The notes under the pieces: generated by a model | Seen by the model: the letters and a program-made list of their open reading frames with translations, nothing else | Databases searched by the model: none | What the model was told of the DNA's origin: nothing | Shown here: one piece after another, positions 36,008 through 45,391 of the stretch | Numbering within the stretch: position 1 is the first letter of the stretch | Layout of the letters: each line of letters begins with the position of its first letter | Program-made: the position numbers and the translations under genes | Assembly: GCA_017744915.1 (NCBI GenBank) | Contig: JAGIAH010000006.1 | Span: 1-64,000, forward strand | Reading direction: 5' to 3' | Length of the DNA: 64,000 nucleotides | DNA from: Agrobacterium tumefaciens | Lineage (GTDB): Bacteria > Pseudomonadota > Alphaproteobacteria > Rhizobiales > Rhizobiaceae

Positions 36008-36727
36008 ATGGACAATCAAACCGCATCTGCCGCCGCTCGAGGCGAGACTAGGCTGAGCGACATCATCTACGAAAAGATCGTTGGCATGATTTCGGACGGG
36101 CGGTTTCCCGTAAACGAGCGGCTGCCATCGGAACAGAATCTGGCGTCGTTATTCGGTGCATCCCGGCCGGTCGTTCGCGAGGCCCTGGAGCGGCTGCGAA
36201 ACGATGGACTTATCGTCTCCCAGAAGGGGTCGGGCTCCTATGTGCGCCAGCAGCCGGATTCGTCCGTGTTGCAGCAGGTGCCCGTCGGCTCGCTTGCCGA
36301 CGTACAGCGTTTTTTCGAATTCCGGTCCGGCCTTGAATCTGCAGCCGCCGAACTTGCCGCACGCAACTGGCAGGCCGCCGACAAAACCCGCATCGAGCAG
36401 GCCCTTGCGGCGCTGGAACAGTGTTTGGAGCGCAACGATCTTGGTGCGGAGGAAGACTTTGCCCTGCACGAAGCCATCGCCAAAGCGAGCCATAACCAGT
36501 TCCACATCACCGTGCGGATCTGGTTCAAGCCGCATTTCGCAATCGGCCAGTCGGTGACACGCAGCCTCAGCCTCAAGCGCACGCCGCAACATGTGCGCGA
36601 GGTGCAGAACGAACATACCGCAATCGTGGAAGCGATTTTTGCACGGCAGGAGCAGGCCGCGCATGACGCAATGAAAGACCACATCCTGAAGGCACGCGCC
36701 CGCATGTTTCAGGGTGTCGGCAGCTAG
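36008..36727 (+). CDS. FadR-subfamily GntR regulator (FCD domain)
   Basis: 239 residues: winged helix (IYEKIVGMISDGRFPVNERL; LASLFGASRPVVREAL; LIVSQKGSGSYV) and FCD domain with metal/ligand residues D-x3-H (EEDFALHEAIAKASHN), EHTAIVEAI and MKDHI. Many FCD regulators of this group sense sugar acids or their breakdown products. Divergent from the importer operon and first in an operon with lactonase and DapA-family enzyme, it presumably controls both units. Confidence 0.88.
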   Translation: MDNQTASAAARGETRLSDIIYEKIVGMISDGRFPVNERLPSEQNLASLFGASRPVVREALERLRNDGLIVSQKGSGSYVRQQPDSSVLQQVPVGSLADVQRFFEFRSGLESAAAELAARNWQAADKTRIEQALAALEQCLERNDLGAEEDFALHEAIAKASHNQFHITVRIWFKPHFAIGQSVTRSLSLKRTPQHVREVQNEHTAIVEAIFARQEQAAHDAMKDHILKARARMFQGVGS

Positions 36728-36781
36728 AGCCGTTTCCGCAATTCGAAAGACGAGACCGTACAGGGCGATGGAGAATAATCA

Positions 36782-37663
36782 GTGAGCCAGCCGCGCATCA
36801 TGGAACCGAAACTCCGCTCGCTTGTCGATACGCCGTTAAAGGTTGGAGAATCACCGGCATGGGACGAGCGGACCGGCAATCTGTGGTTCGTCGATATTCT
36901 CGCCCCCGCCATTTTCTGCCTGCATCCGGGCGGAAAGCTCGACAGATACGAAATGCCCGCTGAGGTGGGATGTCTCGGTCTTTGCGACAATGGCCTGATC
37001 GTGGCGGGCCTGAAAACCGGCGTGCATCTTCTTGATCCCGCAAACGGCAAGCTCGAACTTCTATGCGACCCGGACGAAGGGCGGCCTGACAGCCGCCTCA
37101 ACGACGGAAAGGTCGGCCCGGACGGCCACTTTTGGGTCGGAACCCGCGACGAGGCCGCCATACAGACAGGCAATGCGCGCCTCTATCGCGTCGCGCCTGA
37201 TGGCAGCGTCGAACGCATCATCGATGGCTGCATGTTCACATCCAACGGGCTTGCCTGGAGCCCGGATGGCAGGCGCATGTATCATTCCGACAGCAGCGGG
37301 CTGATGTATCAGGCGTTCGATTTCGATGTCGCGACGGGCAGGCTCGGCCCGGCCGAACGTCTTCACGATTTCGCACCGGACGAAGGCAGGCCCGATGGCG
37401 CGGCAACCGATAGCGAAGGCTGTTACTGGAGCGCCGGCGTTCAGGCCGGGCGTCTCAATCGCTTTTCGCCGGACGGCGAACTGTTCGAAGTCTACAGGCT
37501 GCCGTTCAGGGGGCCGACCATGCCGTGTTTCGGCGGTCCGGACCTCAAAACGATCTACCTCACAAGCCTCGTGACCGAGACGGACGGCATCACCACCGCC
37601 GGCACCGTTGTGGCATTCGATGTCCCCGTCGCCGGCACGCCCGTTCACAAATTCTCCATCTGA
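36782..37663 (+). CDS. SMP-30/gluconolactonase family lactonase
   Basis: 293-residue six-bladed beta-propeller that hydrolyses sugar lactones to aldonic acids. Metal-site residues are visible in GESPAWDERTGNLWFVDI (Glu), SRLNDGKVGPDGHFWVGT (Asn/Asp), SNGLAWSPDGRRMYHSDS (Asn, Asp) and DEGRPDGAATDSEGCYW. GTG at 36782 is preferred because GGAG lies 8 bases upstream; ATG 36800 is the alternative. It would provide the acid substrate for the dehydratase on the opposite strand. Cytoplasmic (no signal). Confidence 0.87.
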   Translation: MSQPRIMEPKLRSLVDTPLKVGESPAWDERTGNLWFVDILAPAIFCLHPGGKLDRYEMPAEVGCLGLCDNGLIVAGLKTGVHLLDPANGKLELLCDPDEGRPDSRLNDGKVGPDGHFWVGTRDEAAIQTGNARLYRVAPDGSVERIIDGCMFTSNGLAWSPDGRRMYHSDSSGLMYQAFDFDVATGRLGPAERLHDFAPDEGRPDGAATDSEGCYWSAGVQAGRLNRFSPDGELFEVYRLPFRGPTMPCFGGPDLKTIYLTSLVTETDGITTAGTVVAFDVPVAGTPVHKFSI

Positions 37664-37694
37664 AGATGACCTTTGACCTTAAGGAACCCAGTTG

Positions 37695-38591
37695 ATGACG
37701 ACATTCGATTTTCGCCAGGCCCTGCAGGGTATCTCCGGCGTTCCGGTAACGGCTTATGATGCAAGCGGCGAAGTGAATACCGGTGTCACCGCCGAGGTTT
37801 ATGCCCGTGTTGCAAAGGCAGGCATCCATAATATCGTCGCGGCGGGCAATACCGGTGAATTCTATGCCTTGACGCCCGCGGAAATTCTGAAGGTTTATGA
37901 GGCCGCGATAAAAGGTGTCAGCGGGAAAGCCCCGGTCACGGCGGCGATTGGACGCTCGCAGCGCGAGGCTCTCGCCATGGCCCGCCAGGCAAAAGAAATG
38001 GGCGCATCCGCCGTCATGTCGCATCAGCCGGTCGACCCTTTTGCGGCGCCACAATCGCAGATCGACTATTTCGTCGGTCTGGCGGAGGGCAGCGAATTGC
38101 CGCTTGTCGCCTATGTCCGTGCGGACGGTTTTTCTGTCGATGACATGGTAAGGCTTTCCAGCCACCCGAATGTTGCGGGCATCAAGTTCGCGACCACAGA
38201 CATCATGCTTCTGTCGCGGGCGATTGCCGCTTCCAATCCGAAGGGCGCTCTTTATGTCTGCGGCCTTGCGGAAAGCTGGGCACCCGCCTTTTCGGCGGTC
38301 GGTGCACGCGGCTTCACATCCGGTCTCGTCAACGTGGCTCCGCAATTCTCCCTGCAGGTACATGATGCCCTGACATCAGGCGATTTTTCAGCGGCACGGA
38401 AGATCGTTGAAAAGATCGAACTCTTCGAACGGCTGCGGACGCGCTATCGCAACGGCGCCAATGTGACGGTGGTGAAGGAAGCCATGGAAATTCTCGGACT
38501 CAAGGTTGGCCCGGTGCGCGCGCCGGGACTTGCCCGACTGGACAAAGACGACCGCGCAACACTTGAAGGATTGCTTGCCAGCTGGCGTTGA
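37695..38591 (+). CDS. DapA/NAL-family aldolase or dehydratase
   Basis: 298-residue class I TIM barrel. Schiff-base lysine K164 (AGIKFATTD) and catalytic tyrosine Y140 (LVAYVRADG) are in place; the dihydrodipicolinate-synthase phosphate-binding style GNTGEFYALT (51-60) is present. In sugar-acid clusters this family acts as 2-keto-3-deoxy-sugar-acid aldolase or 5-dehydro-4-deoxyglucarate dehydratase, which fits the neighbours better than lysine synthesis. ATG 37695 with AAGGA upstream; a TTG three bases earlier is not needed. Last gene of the plus-strand unit. Confidence 0.85.
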   Translation: MTTFDFRQALQGISGVPVTAYDASGEVNTGVTAEVYARVAKAGIHNIVAAGNTGEFYALTPAEILKVYEAAIKGVSGKAPVTAAIGRSQREALAMARQAKEMGASAVMSHQPVDPFAAPQSQIDYFVGLAEGSELPLVAYVRADGFSVDDMVRLSSHPNVAGIKFATTDIMLLSRAIAASNPKGALYVCGLAESWAPAFSAVGARGFTSGLVNVAPQFSLQVHDALTSGDFSAARKIVEKIELFERLRTRYRNGANVTVVKEAMEILGLKVGPVRAPGLARLDKDDRATLEGLLASWR

Positions 38592-38688
38592 TGGACGCCA
38601 GACCGGCAAGCTGCACATTTTGCGAATACCGGGAGGCGGTTCATCTGACGTGATCTGAACCGCAGCCTCTTTTCGCTTCGATAAGGTG

Positions 38689-38746
38689 ATATGCCGGCCA
38701 TGAGCCGGCATATGCTTTCCGGGTCGTGCACAGATCCTGCACGACC
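38689..38746. repeat. Tandem perfect hairpins between convergent genes
   Basis: ATATGCCGGC-CATGA-GCCGGCATAT (38689-38713, 10-bp stem) followed by GGTCGTGCA-CAGATCC-TGCACGACC (38722-38746, 9-bp stem). Neither is followed by a T-run on either strand, so they are not classic intrinsic terminators. They lie between the DapA-family gene (plus) and the OFA transporter (minus), a usual place for processing-blocking or bidirectional termination elements. Confidence 0.6.
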
Positions 38747-38760
38747 GAGGTAGCGGATGT

Positions 38761-40413
38761 TCAGCCAAACAGCGCGAGACTGCTCCTCACGGTAACCCAC
38801 ACGCCCCAGAGAAGCGGAATACCGACCGCAACCCAGGCAAGGGCTGCCTTGGTGTCCAGGCCGCCACGTCCGATGCCGAAGGAACCCGTCGGGCCGGCAT
38901 TGGCGGCAGCGGTCTTCGCCTGAAGCGCCGCCACTTCCGCATCCGACATGAACCACTTGTCCGAAAGTGGCCGCACGAAAGCATTGGCCACAAGGCCGAT
39001 CGCCAGCATACCCGCCAGAATATACATGGTGCTGGTATAGAGCGCGGGTCCCGGCGCCACACCCGCCGCGATCTGCGCCTCGCGGATGTAGTTGACGACG
39101 ACCGGACCGGCGATACCGGCAGTCGCCCACGCCGTCAGCAGGCGACCGTGAATAGCCCCTACGAACTGCGTACCGAAGATATCGGCGAGATAGGCCGGGA
39201 TGGTGGCGAAACCACCGCCATACATGGACAGGATGATACCGAGAGCCAGAACGAAGAGCGCCTTGGAGCCCATCGTCGCCAGCGTCGGCGCCAGCGCATA
39301 AAGAATGATGCCGAGAATGAAGAAGCAGAAATAGGTATTCTTGCGGCCGATCTTGTCGGACATCGACGCCCAGAAGAAGCGGCCACCGATGTTGAACAGG
39401 GAAAGCAGACCGGTGAAGCCAGCCGCAATCGCCGCGATCTGCGCCTTTTGCCCGGCATCGAGATCCGCAAAACCCACACCGGGCAAACCGATCAGCGAGC
39501 CCGCGAAGATTTCCTGCAGCATGGGCGAAGCCATGCCGATGACGCCGATGCCCGCCGAAACGTTCAGGCACAGCACCGCCCAGATAAGCCAGAATTGCGG
39601 TGTCTTGTGCGCATCGCGCAGATGCACGTGGCGATGGGTTATCATGGCGCTTTTGGCGGAGGGCGCCGTCCAGCCTTCCGGGCGCCAGCCCGATGGTGGA
39701 ATGCGGTAACCGAAGGCACCCGCCATCATGAAGACGAAATAGATCAGGGCCATGACGACGAAAGTCTGCCAGACGCCGACCGAAACATCCGTCTTGAAGT
39801 TGTTCATCAGAAGATTGGCAAGCGGCGCACCGATCATCGCACCACCGCCGAAACCCATGATGGCCATGCCCGTCGCCATGCCGCGACGATCCGGAAACCA
39901 TTTGATCAGCGTCGATACGGGCGAAATATAGCCGAGCCCGAGCCCGATGCCACCGATGACGCCGGCGCCCAGCCACATCAGCCACAGTTGATGCGTGATG
40001 ACACCGACTGCCGCCACCAGGATACCGCCGCACCAGCAGCAGGCGGAAACGAAGCCGGCCTTGCGTGGCCCCACTCTTTCCAGCCAGCCACCCCAAATGG
40101 CCGCAGAGCAACCCAGAAGAACGAAGAAAAGCGTATAGATCCAGCCGAGATCGGCCACACGCCAGTTGCACTCAGTGGTAAACAGCGCCCCGACAAGCGT
40201 GAGGCTGGAGCAGCTGGGGTCCGTCGCCGGCAGCGCCTTCGACAGCGGCAGCCAGAACACGCTGAAGCCATAGGCCATGCCAATGCATAGATGAATGGCA
40301 AGGGCAGCCGGCGGCACCAGCCAGCGATTAAAACCCGGTCTTGCGATTATTCGTTCGCGGTCCAAAAACCCGGCTTGCGCCGCCTCTCCCGCCGTTGCAT
40401 CTGCTACTGCCAT
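38761..40413 (-). CDS. OFA-family MFS transporter (oxalate/formate antiporter type)
   Basis: About 550 residues, 12 membrane helices, major facilitator superfamily of the OFA type (OxlT relatives): GMAYGFSVFWLPLSKA early, SPVSTLIKWFPDRRGMATGMAIMGFGGGAMIG in the N-half, and GRFFWASMSDKIGRKNTYF as the central loop motif. Located directly downstream of the formate dehydrogenase genes on the same strand, it probably moves formate, oxalate or a related acid across the inner membrane. Two ATGs occur; GGAGG is 2 bases from the first (40419) and 8 from the second (40413), so 40413 is chosen. Confidence 0.85.
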   Translation of the reverse strand: MAVADATAGEAAQAGFLDRERIIARPGFNRWLVPPAALAIHLCIGMAYGFSVFWLPLSKALPATDPSCSSLTLVGALFTTECNWRVADLGWIYTLFFVLLGCSAAIWGGWLERVGPRKAGFVSACCWCGGILVAAVGVITHQLWLMWLGAGVIGGIGLGLGYISPVSTLIKWFPDRRGMATGMAIMGFGGGAMIGAPLANLLMNNFKTDVSVGVWQTFVVMALIYFVFMMAGAFGYRIPPSGWRPEGWTAPSAKSAMITHRHVHLRDAHKTPQFWLIWAVLCLNVSAGIGVIGMASPMLQEIFAGSLIGLPGVGFADLDAGQKAQIAAIAAGFTGLLSLFNIGGRFFWASMSDKIGRKNTYFCFFILGIILYALAPTLATMGSKALFVLALGIILSMYGGGFATIPAYLADIFGTQFVGAIHGRLLTAWATAGIAGPVVVNYIREAQIAAGVAPGPALYTSTMYILAGMLAIGLVANAFVRPLSDKWFMSDAEVAALQAKTAAANAGPTGSFGIGRGGLDTKAALAWVAVGIPLLWGVWVTVRSSLALFG

Positions 40414-40528
40414 TGACATTACCTCCCTCGTGAATGTCTGGACATGTCACGTTCGCCCCGCCTGGTGAACGCCAATGTCGCCGAACGTCCCCTGTCCGGC
40501 CAAAAGTCTGATTTTGCGGCCGTGCCGC

Positions 40529-40873
40529 TCAAGCCCCTGTGCTTTCCGGCACGCTCGGCTCCGAAAGGGACTCACCCGCAATCGGTCCCTTCCCGCCCGG
40601 AGCGCCCTTCGCATCGTCGCCGAGACCCACCGCATCGGCTGCCGGTTCACCGGGCCGCCTTATCTCCTTCGACGCGGCAAGCACCAGCGGCAGAAAATCA
40701 CCCGCCTCGGCATCCACCATCTCGAAGAACCGGCGCCGCATGCGCGGTTCCCAGAACTTGTTGATATGCGTGGCAACACCTTCGATGCGAATATCTTCCG
40801 ATTGCGACAGAAAGAACGTCGCGATCTGGTTCGCCATTCTCACCAGCTTTTCATCGGTGTGGTTGAGCAACAT
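40529..40873 (-). CDS. fdsD: Formate dehydrogenase delta subunit
   Basis: 114 residues, FdsD family: starts MLLNHTDEKLVRMANQIATFF and contains THINKFWEPRMRRRFFE, characteristic of the small subunit needed for mature molybdenum formate dehydrogenase. The tail (residues 75-114) is Gly/Pro/Glu rich and looks disordered. ATG 40873 with GGGGAG upstream, 74 bases after fdsA. The remaining 115 bases to the transporter start show nothing more. Confidence 0.88.
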   Translation of the reverse strand: MLLNHTDEKLVRMANQIATFFLSQSEDIRIEGVATHINKFWEPRMRRRFFEMVDAEAGDFLPLVLAASKEIRRPGEPAADAVGLGDDAKGAPGGKGPIAGESLSEPSVPESTGA

Positions 40874-40947
40874 GACCTACTCCCCGCGCCGGCTCCCACG
40901 CCGACGCCTCCATGAATGAGACGGCCGGGACCAGGCCCGGCCCCCGA

Positions 40948-43830
40948 TTATTCCGCAGCTTCGAGCTTGCCGGCGATCCGGCGGGACTGACGCGAGAGCG
41001 CATCATATTCTTCCTGCCATTCCGTTGGCCCGTTGGAGGGCGAGACCTGAACCGCCGTCACCTTGTATTCCGGGCAATTGGTCGCCCAGTCGGAGAAGTC
41101 GGTGGTGATGACGTTCGCCTGCGTGCCGGGATGGTGGAAGGTCGTGTAGACCACGCCCGGCGCCACACGGTCTGTGATCAGCGCCCGCAGCGTCGTGTCT
41201 CCCGACCGGCTGACGAGCTTGATCCAGTCACCGTCCTTCACGCCGCGCTGTTCGGCATCGTGCGGATGGATTTCGAGACGATCCTCCTCGTGCCAGACGA
41301 CGTTTTCCGTGCGCCGTGTCTGCGCCCCGACATTGTATTGCGACAGGATGCGGCCGGTGGTGAGCAGCAGCGGGAACCGCGGCCCGGTGCGTTCATCCGT
41401 CGCCACATATTCGGTGCGGATGAACTTGCCCTTGCCTCGGACAAAACCGTCCACATGCATGATCGGCGAACCCTCAGGGAACTTCTCGTTGCAGGGCCAC
41501 TGCACCGAGCCCTTCTCTTCCAGATAGGCGTAGGAAACACCGGCGAAGCTTGGCGTTGTCGCGGCGATTTCATCCATGATTTCAGACGGATGTGCGTAGT
41601 TCCATGCAAGCCCCATGGCCTGCGCCAGCTTCTGTGTCACTTCCCAGTCGGCATAACCGTTCTTCGGCGACATGACCTTGCGCACGCGGTTGATGCGGCG
41701 CTCGGCATTGGTGAAGGTGCCGTCTTTTTCGAGGAAGGTGGAACCCGGCAGGAAGACATGGGCATAGTTCGCCGTCTCGTTCAGGAAGAGATCGTGCACC
41801 ACGACACATTCCATGGCAGCGAGACCGGCCGAAACATGCTTCGTATCCGGATCGGACTGGAGAATGTCCTCCCCCTGAATATAGATACCCTTGAAGCTGC
41901 CATCCACGGCCGCATCGAGCATGTTGGGGATACGAAGCCCGGGCTCGTTGTTGAGCTTCACGCCCCAGAGTTTTTCGAAGATGTCGCGCGTCGCATCATC
42001 GGAAATATGCCGGTAGCCCGGAAGTTCGTGCGGGAAAGACCCCATGTCGCAGGAGCCCTGCACATTGTTCTGCCCGCGCAGCGGATTGACCCCCACGCCG
42101 GGGCGGCCGATATTGCCGGTCGCCATGGCAAGATTGGCGATCGCCATGACGGTCGTCGAACCCTGGCTGTGTTCGGTGACACCAAGCCCGTAATAGATCG
42201 CGCCATTGCCGCCCTTGGCATAGAGACGCGCGGCACCACGCAATTCTTCCGCCGGCACGCCGGTGAAGCTTTCGGTTTCTTCCGGGCTGTGCTGCGGCTC
42301 GGCAACGAAGGCAGCCCAATCCTCGAATTCCGACCAGTCGCAGCGCTCGCGGATGAAGGCTTCGTTGAACAGCCCTTCTGTGACGATCACATGCGCAAGC
42401 GCCGTCAGCACCGCAACGTTGGTGCCGGGCAGCAGCGGCAGGTGGAAGGACGCCTCCACATGCGGCGTGCGGACGAGATCGATGCGGCGCGGATCGATGA
42501 CGATGAGCTTCGCCCCCTGCCGCAGCCGCTTCTTCAGCCGCGAGCCGAAAACAGGATGCCCATCCGTCGGATTGGCGCCGATCACTAGCACCACATTGGA
42601 CTGCTCGACACTATCAAAATTCTGCGTGCCGGCGGAGGTGCCGAAAGCCTGGCCGAGACCATAACCCGTCGGCGAATGGCAGACGCGGGCGCAGGTATCG
42701 ACGTTGTTATTGCCGAAGCCGGCGCGGATGAGTTTCTGGACGAGGAAGGTTTCCTCATTCGTGCAGCGCGAGGAAGTGATGCCGCCGATGGACTCCCGGC
42801 CATATTGACCCTGGATACGCCGGAACTCGGAGGCAACGTGAGAGAAGGCCTCCTCCCACGAGACTTCCCGCCATGGATCGCTGATCTTTTCGCGGATCAT
42901 CGGGTTGAGAATGCGGTCCCTGTGGGTCGCGTAACCATAGGCAAAGCGGCCCTTGACGCAGGAATGGCCACGGTTCGCCTGCCCGTCCTTCCACGGCACC
43001 ATGCGCACCAGTTCTTCACCGCGCATTTCCGCCTTGAAGGAGCAGCCGACACCGCAATAGGCGCAGGTCGTGACCATCGAATGTTCCGGCTGGCCGATCT
43101 CGATCACCGATTTTTCCGTCAGCGTCGCCGTCGGACAGGCCTGCACGCAGGCGCCGCAGGAAACGCAGTCGGAATCGAGGAACGCCTCATGCGCACCGGG
43201 TGACACCCGGCTTTCGAAACCGCGCCCTTCGATCGTCAGTGCGAAGGTGCCCTGCACTTCCTCGCAGGCGCGCACGCAGCGGGAACAGACGATGCATTTG
43301 GAAGGATCATAGGTGAAATAGGGATTGCTTTCGTCCTTCGGCATCCAGCGGGCATTGAGATCGCCCTCACCGGTGCGCGCCTTGACGTGGTTGTCGCCTT
43401 CATAACCATAACGCACATCGCGCAGGCCAACGGCACCCGCCATATCCTGCAATTCACAATCGCCATTGGCGGCGCAGGTCAGACAGTCGAGCGGGTGATC
43501 GGAGATATAAAGCTCCATCACGCCTTTACGGATCTGCTTCAGCCGCTCCGTCTGCGTGTGCACGACGAGGCCGGGGGCGACAGGCGTAGTGCAGGAGGCA
43601 GGGGTGCCGTTGCGGCCCTCCACCTCGATCAGACAGAGCCGGCAGGAGCCGAAAGCATCCACCATATCGGTGGCACAGAGTTTCGGGACATCGATGCCCG
43701 CTTCGCGCGAGGCACGCATGATCGAGGTACCCGCCGGCACAGTCACCTGCCGCCCATCGATGGTCAGCGTCACCATGTCCGTTGCGAGGGATTTCGGGGT
43801 TCCATAGTCAAATTCTGTCACAAGGGCCAT
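40948..43830 (-). CDS. fdsA: NAD-dependent formate dehydrogenase, molybdenum alpha subunit
   Basis: 960 residues; oxidises formate to CO2 at a bis-MGD molybdenum centre in the cytoplasm. In order: [2Fe-2S] ferredoxin domain with C52, C63, C66, C80; His/Cys cluster site around D-H-P-L-D-C-L-T-C; two [4Fe-4S] motifs (CIVCSRCVRAC at 179-189, CVSCGACVQAC at 222-232); a further cluster TCAYCGVGC; then the catalytic domain with cysteine ligand C384 followed by H385 (ARVCHSP), so a Cys, not selenocysteine, enzyme. ATG 43830 follows the fdsB stop by 4 bases with GGAG inside fdsB. Well-supported member of fdsGBA. Confidence 0.95.
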   Translation of the reverse strand: MALVTEFDYGTPKSLATDMVTLTIDGRQVTVPAGTSIMRASREAGIDVPKLCATDMVDAFGSCRLCLIEVEGRNGTPASCTTPVAPGLVVHTQTERLKQIRKGVMELYISDHPLDCLTCAANGDCELQDMAGAVGLRDVRYGYEGDNHVKARTGEGDLNARWMPKDESNPYFTYDPSKCIVCSRCVRACEEVQGTFALTIEGRGFESRVSPGAHEAFLDSDCVSCGACVQACPTATLTEKSVIEIGQPEHSMVTTCAYCGVGCSFKAEMRGEELVRMVPWKDGQANRGHSCVKGRFAYGYATHRDRILNPMIREKISDPWREVSWEEAFSHVASEFRRIQGQYGRESIGGITSSRCTNEETFLVQKLIRAGFGNNNVDTCARVCHSPTGYGLGQAFGTSAGTQNFDSVEQSNVVLVIGANPTDGHPVFGSRLKKRLRQGAKLIVIDPRRIDLVRTPHVEASFHLPLLPGTNVAVLTALAHVIVTEGLFNEAFIRERCDWSEFEDWAAFVAEPQHSPEETESFTGVPAEELRGAARLYAKGGNGAIYYGLGVTEHSQGSTTVMAIANLAMATGNIGRPGVGVNPLRGQNNVQGSCDMGSFPHELPGYRHISDDATRDIFEKLWGVKLNNEPGLRIPNMLDAAVDGSFKGIYIQGEDILQSDPDTKHVSAGLAAMECVVVHDLFLNETANYAHVFLPGSTFLEKDGTFTNAERRINRVRKVMSPKNGYADWEVTQKLAQAMGLAWNYAHPSEIMDEIAATTPSFAGVSYAYLEEKGSVQWPCNEKFPEGSPIMHVDGFVRGKGKFIRTEYVATDERTGPRFPLLLTTGRILSQYNVGAQTRRTENVVWHEEDRLEIHPHDAEQRGVKDGDWIKLVSRSGDTTLRALITDRVAPGVVYTTFHHPGTQANVITTDFSDWATNCPEYKVTAVQVSPSNGPTEWQEEYDALSRQSRRIAGKLEAAE

Positions 43831-43834
43831 GGTC

Positions 43835-45391
43835 TTACTCCGCCGCTTCAACACGTGGGATGGGGGCAAAATCTTCCGGGAAATGCCGGAGCGCGCTCAT
43901 GACGGGATAGGGCGTGAAACCGCCAAGCGCACAGAGCGAACCGAATTTCATGGTTTCGCAGAGGTCTTCGAGCAGCGCCGTGTTTTTCTCCCGCTCGATG
44001 CCAAGCGCGATCTTGTCGACCGTCTCGACACCACGCGTTGAGCCGATGCGGCAGGGCGTGCACTTGCCGCAACTTTCGACGGCGCAGAATTCCAGCGCGA
44101 ACCGCGCCTGATGGAGCATGTCCGCGGTCTCGTCGAACACCACGATACCGGCATGTCCGATGAGGCCGCCGGCAGCGGTAAAAGCCTCATAATCGAAGAT
44201 CGTATCGAACAGCGAGACCGGGAAATAGGCGCCGAGCGGGCCGCCCACCTGCACCGCCTTGACGGGCCGGCCAGTGATCGTGCCGCCGCCGATATCGTTG
44301 ACCAACTGACCGAGCGGCAGGCCGAAGGCGGTCTCATAAAGCCCGCCATGTTTGATGTTTCCGGCAAGCTGGATGGGGATGGTGCCATGCGAGCGGCCAA
44401 CGCCGAAATCGCGATAGAAGGCCGCACCACGATCCATGATGACCGGAATGGAGGCGAGCGAAATCACATTGTTGACGACGGTGGGCTTGCCGAACAGCCC
44501 TTGCAAGGCGGGCAGCGGCGGCTTGGCACGCACGGTGCCGCGTTTACCTTCCAGGCTGTTCAGAAGCGAGGTTTCCTCGCCGCAGACATAGGCGCCGGCA
44601 CCCATGCGCACTTCCATGTCGAAGGCCCGGCCGGAACCGAGGACGGATGGGCCGATGATGCCTTCGCGACGGGCGATCTCTATCGCCTGCTCCATGACCT
44701 TGATGGCGTAAGGATATTCCGACCGCGTATAGATGAAACCTTTCGTCGCGCCGACGGCAAGGCCGGCAATCGCCATGCCTTCGATCAGCACGAAGGGATC
44801 GCCTTCCATGATCATGCGGTCGGCAAAGGTGCCGCTATCACCCTCGTCCGCATTGCAGACGATGTATTTCTGGCCGGCCACCGCGTCGGCAACCGTCTTC
44901 CATTTGATGCCCGTCGGGAAACCCGCACCGCCGCGCCCGCGCAGGCCGCTTTCGGTCACCTGGGCGACGATATCCAGCGGTGCCATAGCTACGGCTTTTT
45001 CAAGACCCTTCATACCCTGATAGGCACGATAATCCTCAAGCGACAACGGATCGGTCACGCCGCAACGTGCGAAGGTCAGGCGCGTCTGGTTTTTCAGGAA
45101 CGGAATATCCTTTGTCGGCCCGAGACAGAGACGATGCTCGCCGCCATTGAGAAAACCCGCATCGAAGAGCGAAGCAACGTCACTGGCCTTGACCGGCCCA
45201 TAGGCGATACGACCATGCTCGGTGCGCACTTCCACAAGCACTTCAAGCCAGAGCATGCCGCGCGAGCCGTTGCGGACGATATGGACGTCGAGGTTGCGGA
45301 CGGCCGCCTCGCGGGCGATCGCTTCGGCCACGCGGTTTGCGCCAACGGCAAGTGCTGCGGAGTCGCCCGGAACAAAAACGGTGACACTCAT
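43835..45391 (-). CDS. fdsB: NAD-dependent formate dehydrogenase, beta (FMN/NADH) subunit
   Basis: 518 residues, NuoF-like diaphorase that passes electrons from the alpha subunit to NAD. A thioredoxin-like N-terminal domain precedes the FMN/NADH domain (GLRGRGGAGFPTGIKWK; ADEGDSGTFADRMIMEGDP) and a C-terminal [4Fe-4S] site SCGKCTPCRIGSTRG. ATG 45391 overlaps the fdsG stop by ATGA, showing coupling. Confidence 0.95.
   Translation of the reverse strand: MSVTVFVPGDSAALAVGANRVAEAIAREAAVRNLDVHIVRNGSRGMLWLEVLVEVRTEHGRIAYGPVKASDVASLFDAGFLNGGEHRLCLGPTKDIPFLKNQTRLTFARCGVTDPLSLEDYRAYQGMKGLEKAVAMAPLDIVAQVTESGLRGRGGAGFPTGIKWKTVADAVAGQKYIVCNADEGDSGTFADRMIMEGDPFVLIEGMAIAGLAVGATKGFIYTRSEYPYAIKVMEQAIEIARREGIIGPSVLGSGRAFDMEVRMGAGAYVCGEETSLLNSLEGKRGTVRAKPPLPALQGLFGKPTVVNNVISLASIPVIMDRGAAFYRDFGVGRSHGTIPIQLAGNIKHGGLYETAFGLPLGQLVNDIGGGTITGRPVKAVQVGGPLGAYFPVSLFDTIFDYEAFTAAGGLIGHAGIVVFDETADMLHQARFALEFCAVESCGKCTPCRIGSTRGVETVDKIALGIEREKNTALLEDLCETMKFGSLCALGGFTPYPVMSALRHFPEDFAPIPRVEAAE

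Noticed and set aside
38444..40171. 575-codon minus-strand frame in another frame of the OFA transporter region
   Set aside because: Same strand but a different frame; Gly/Arg/His-rich with no hydrophobic helices, and it runs into the DapA-family gene. The transporter frame has 12 helices.
40912..42588. 558-codon plus-strand frame opposite fdsA
   Set aside because: Shadow of a strongly conserved molybdoenzyme gene.
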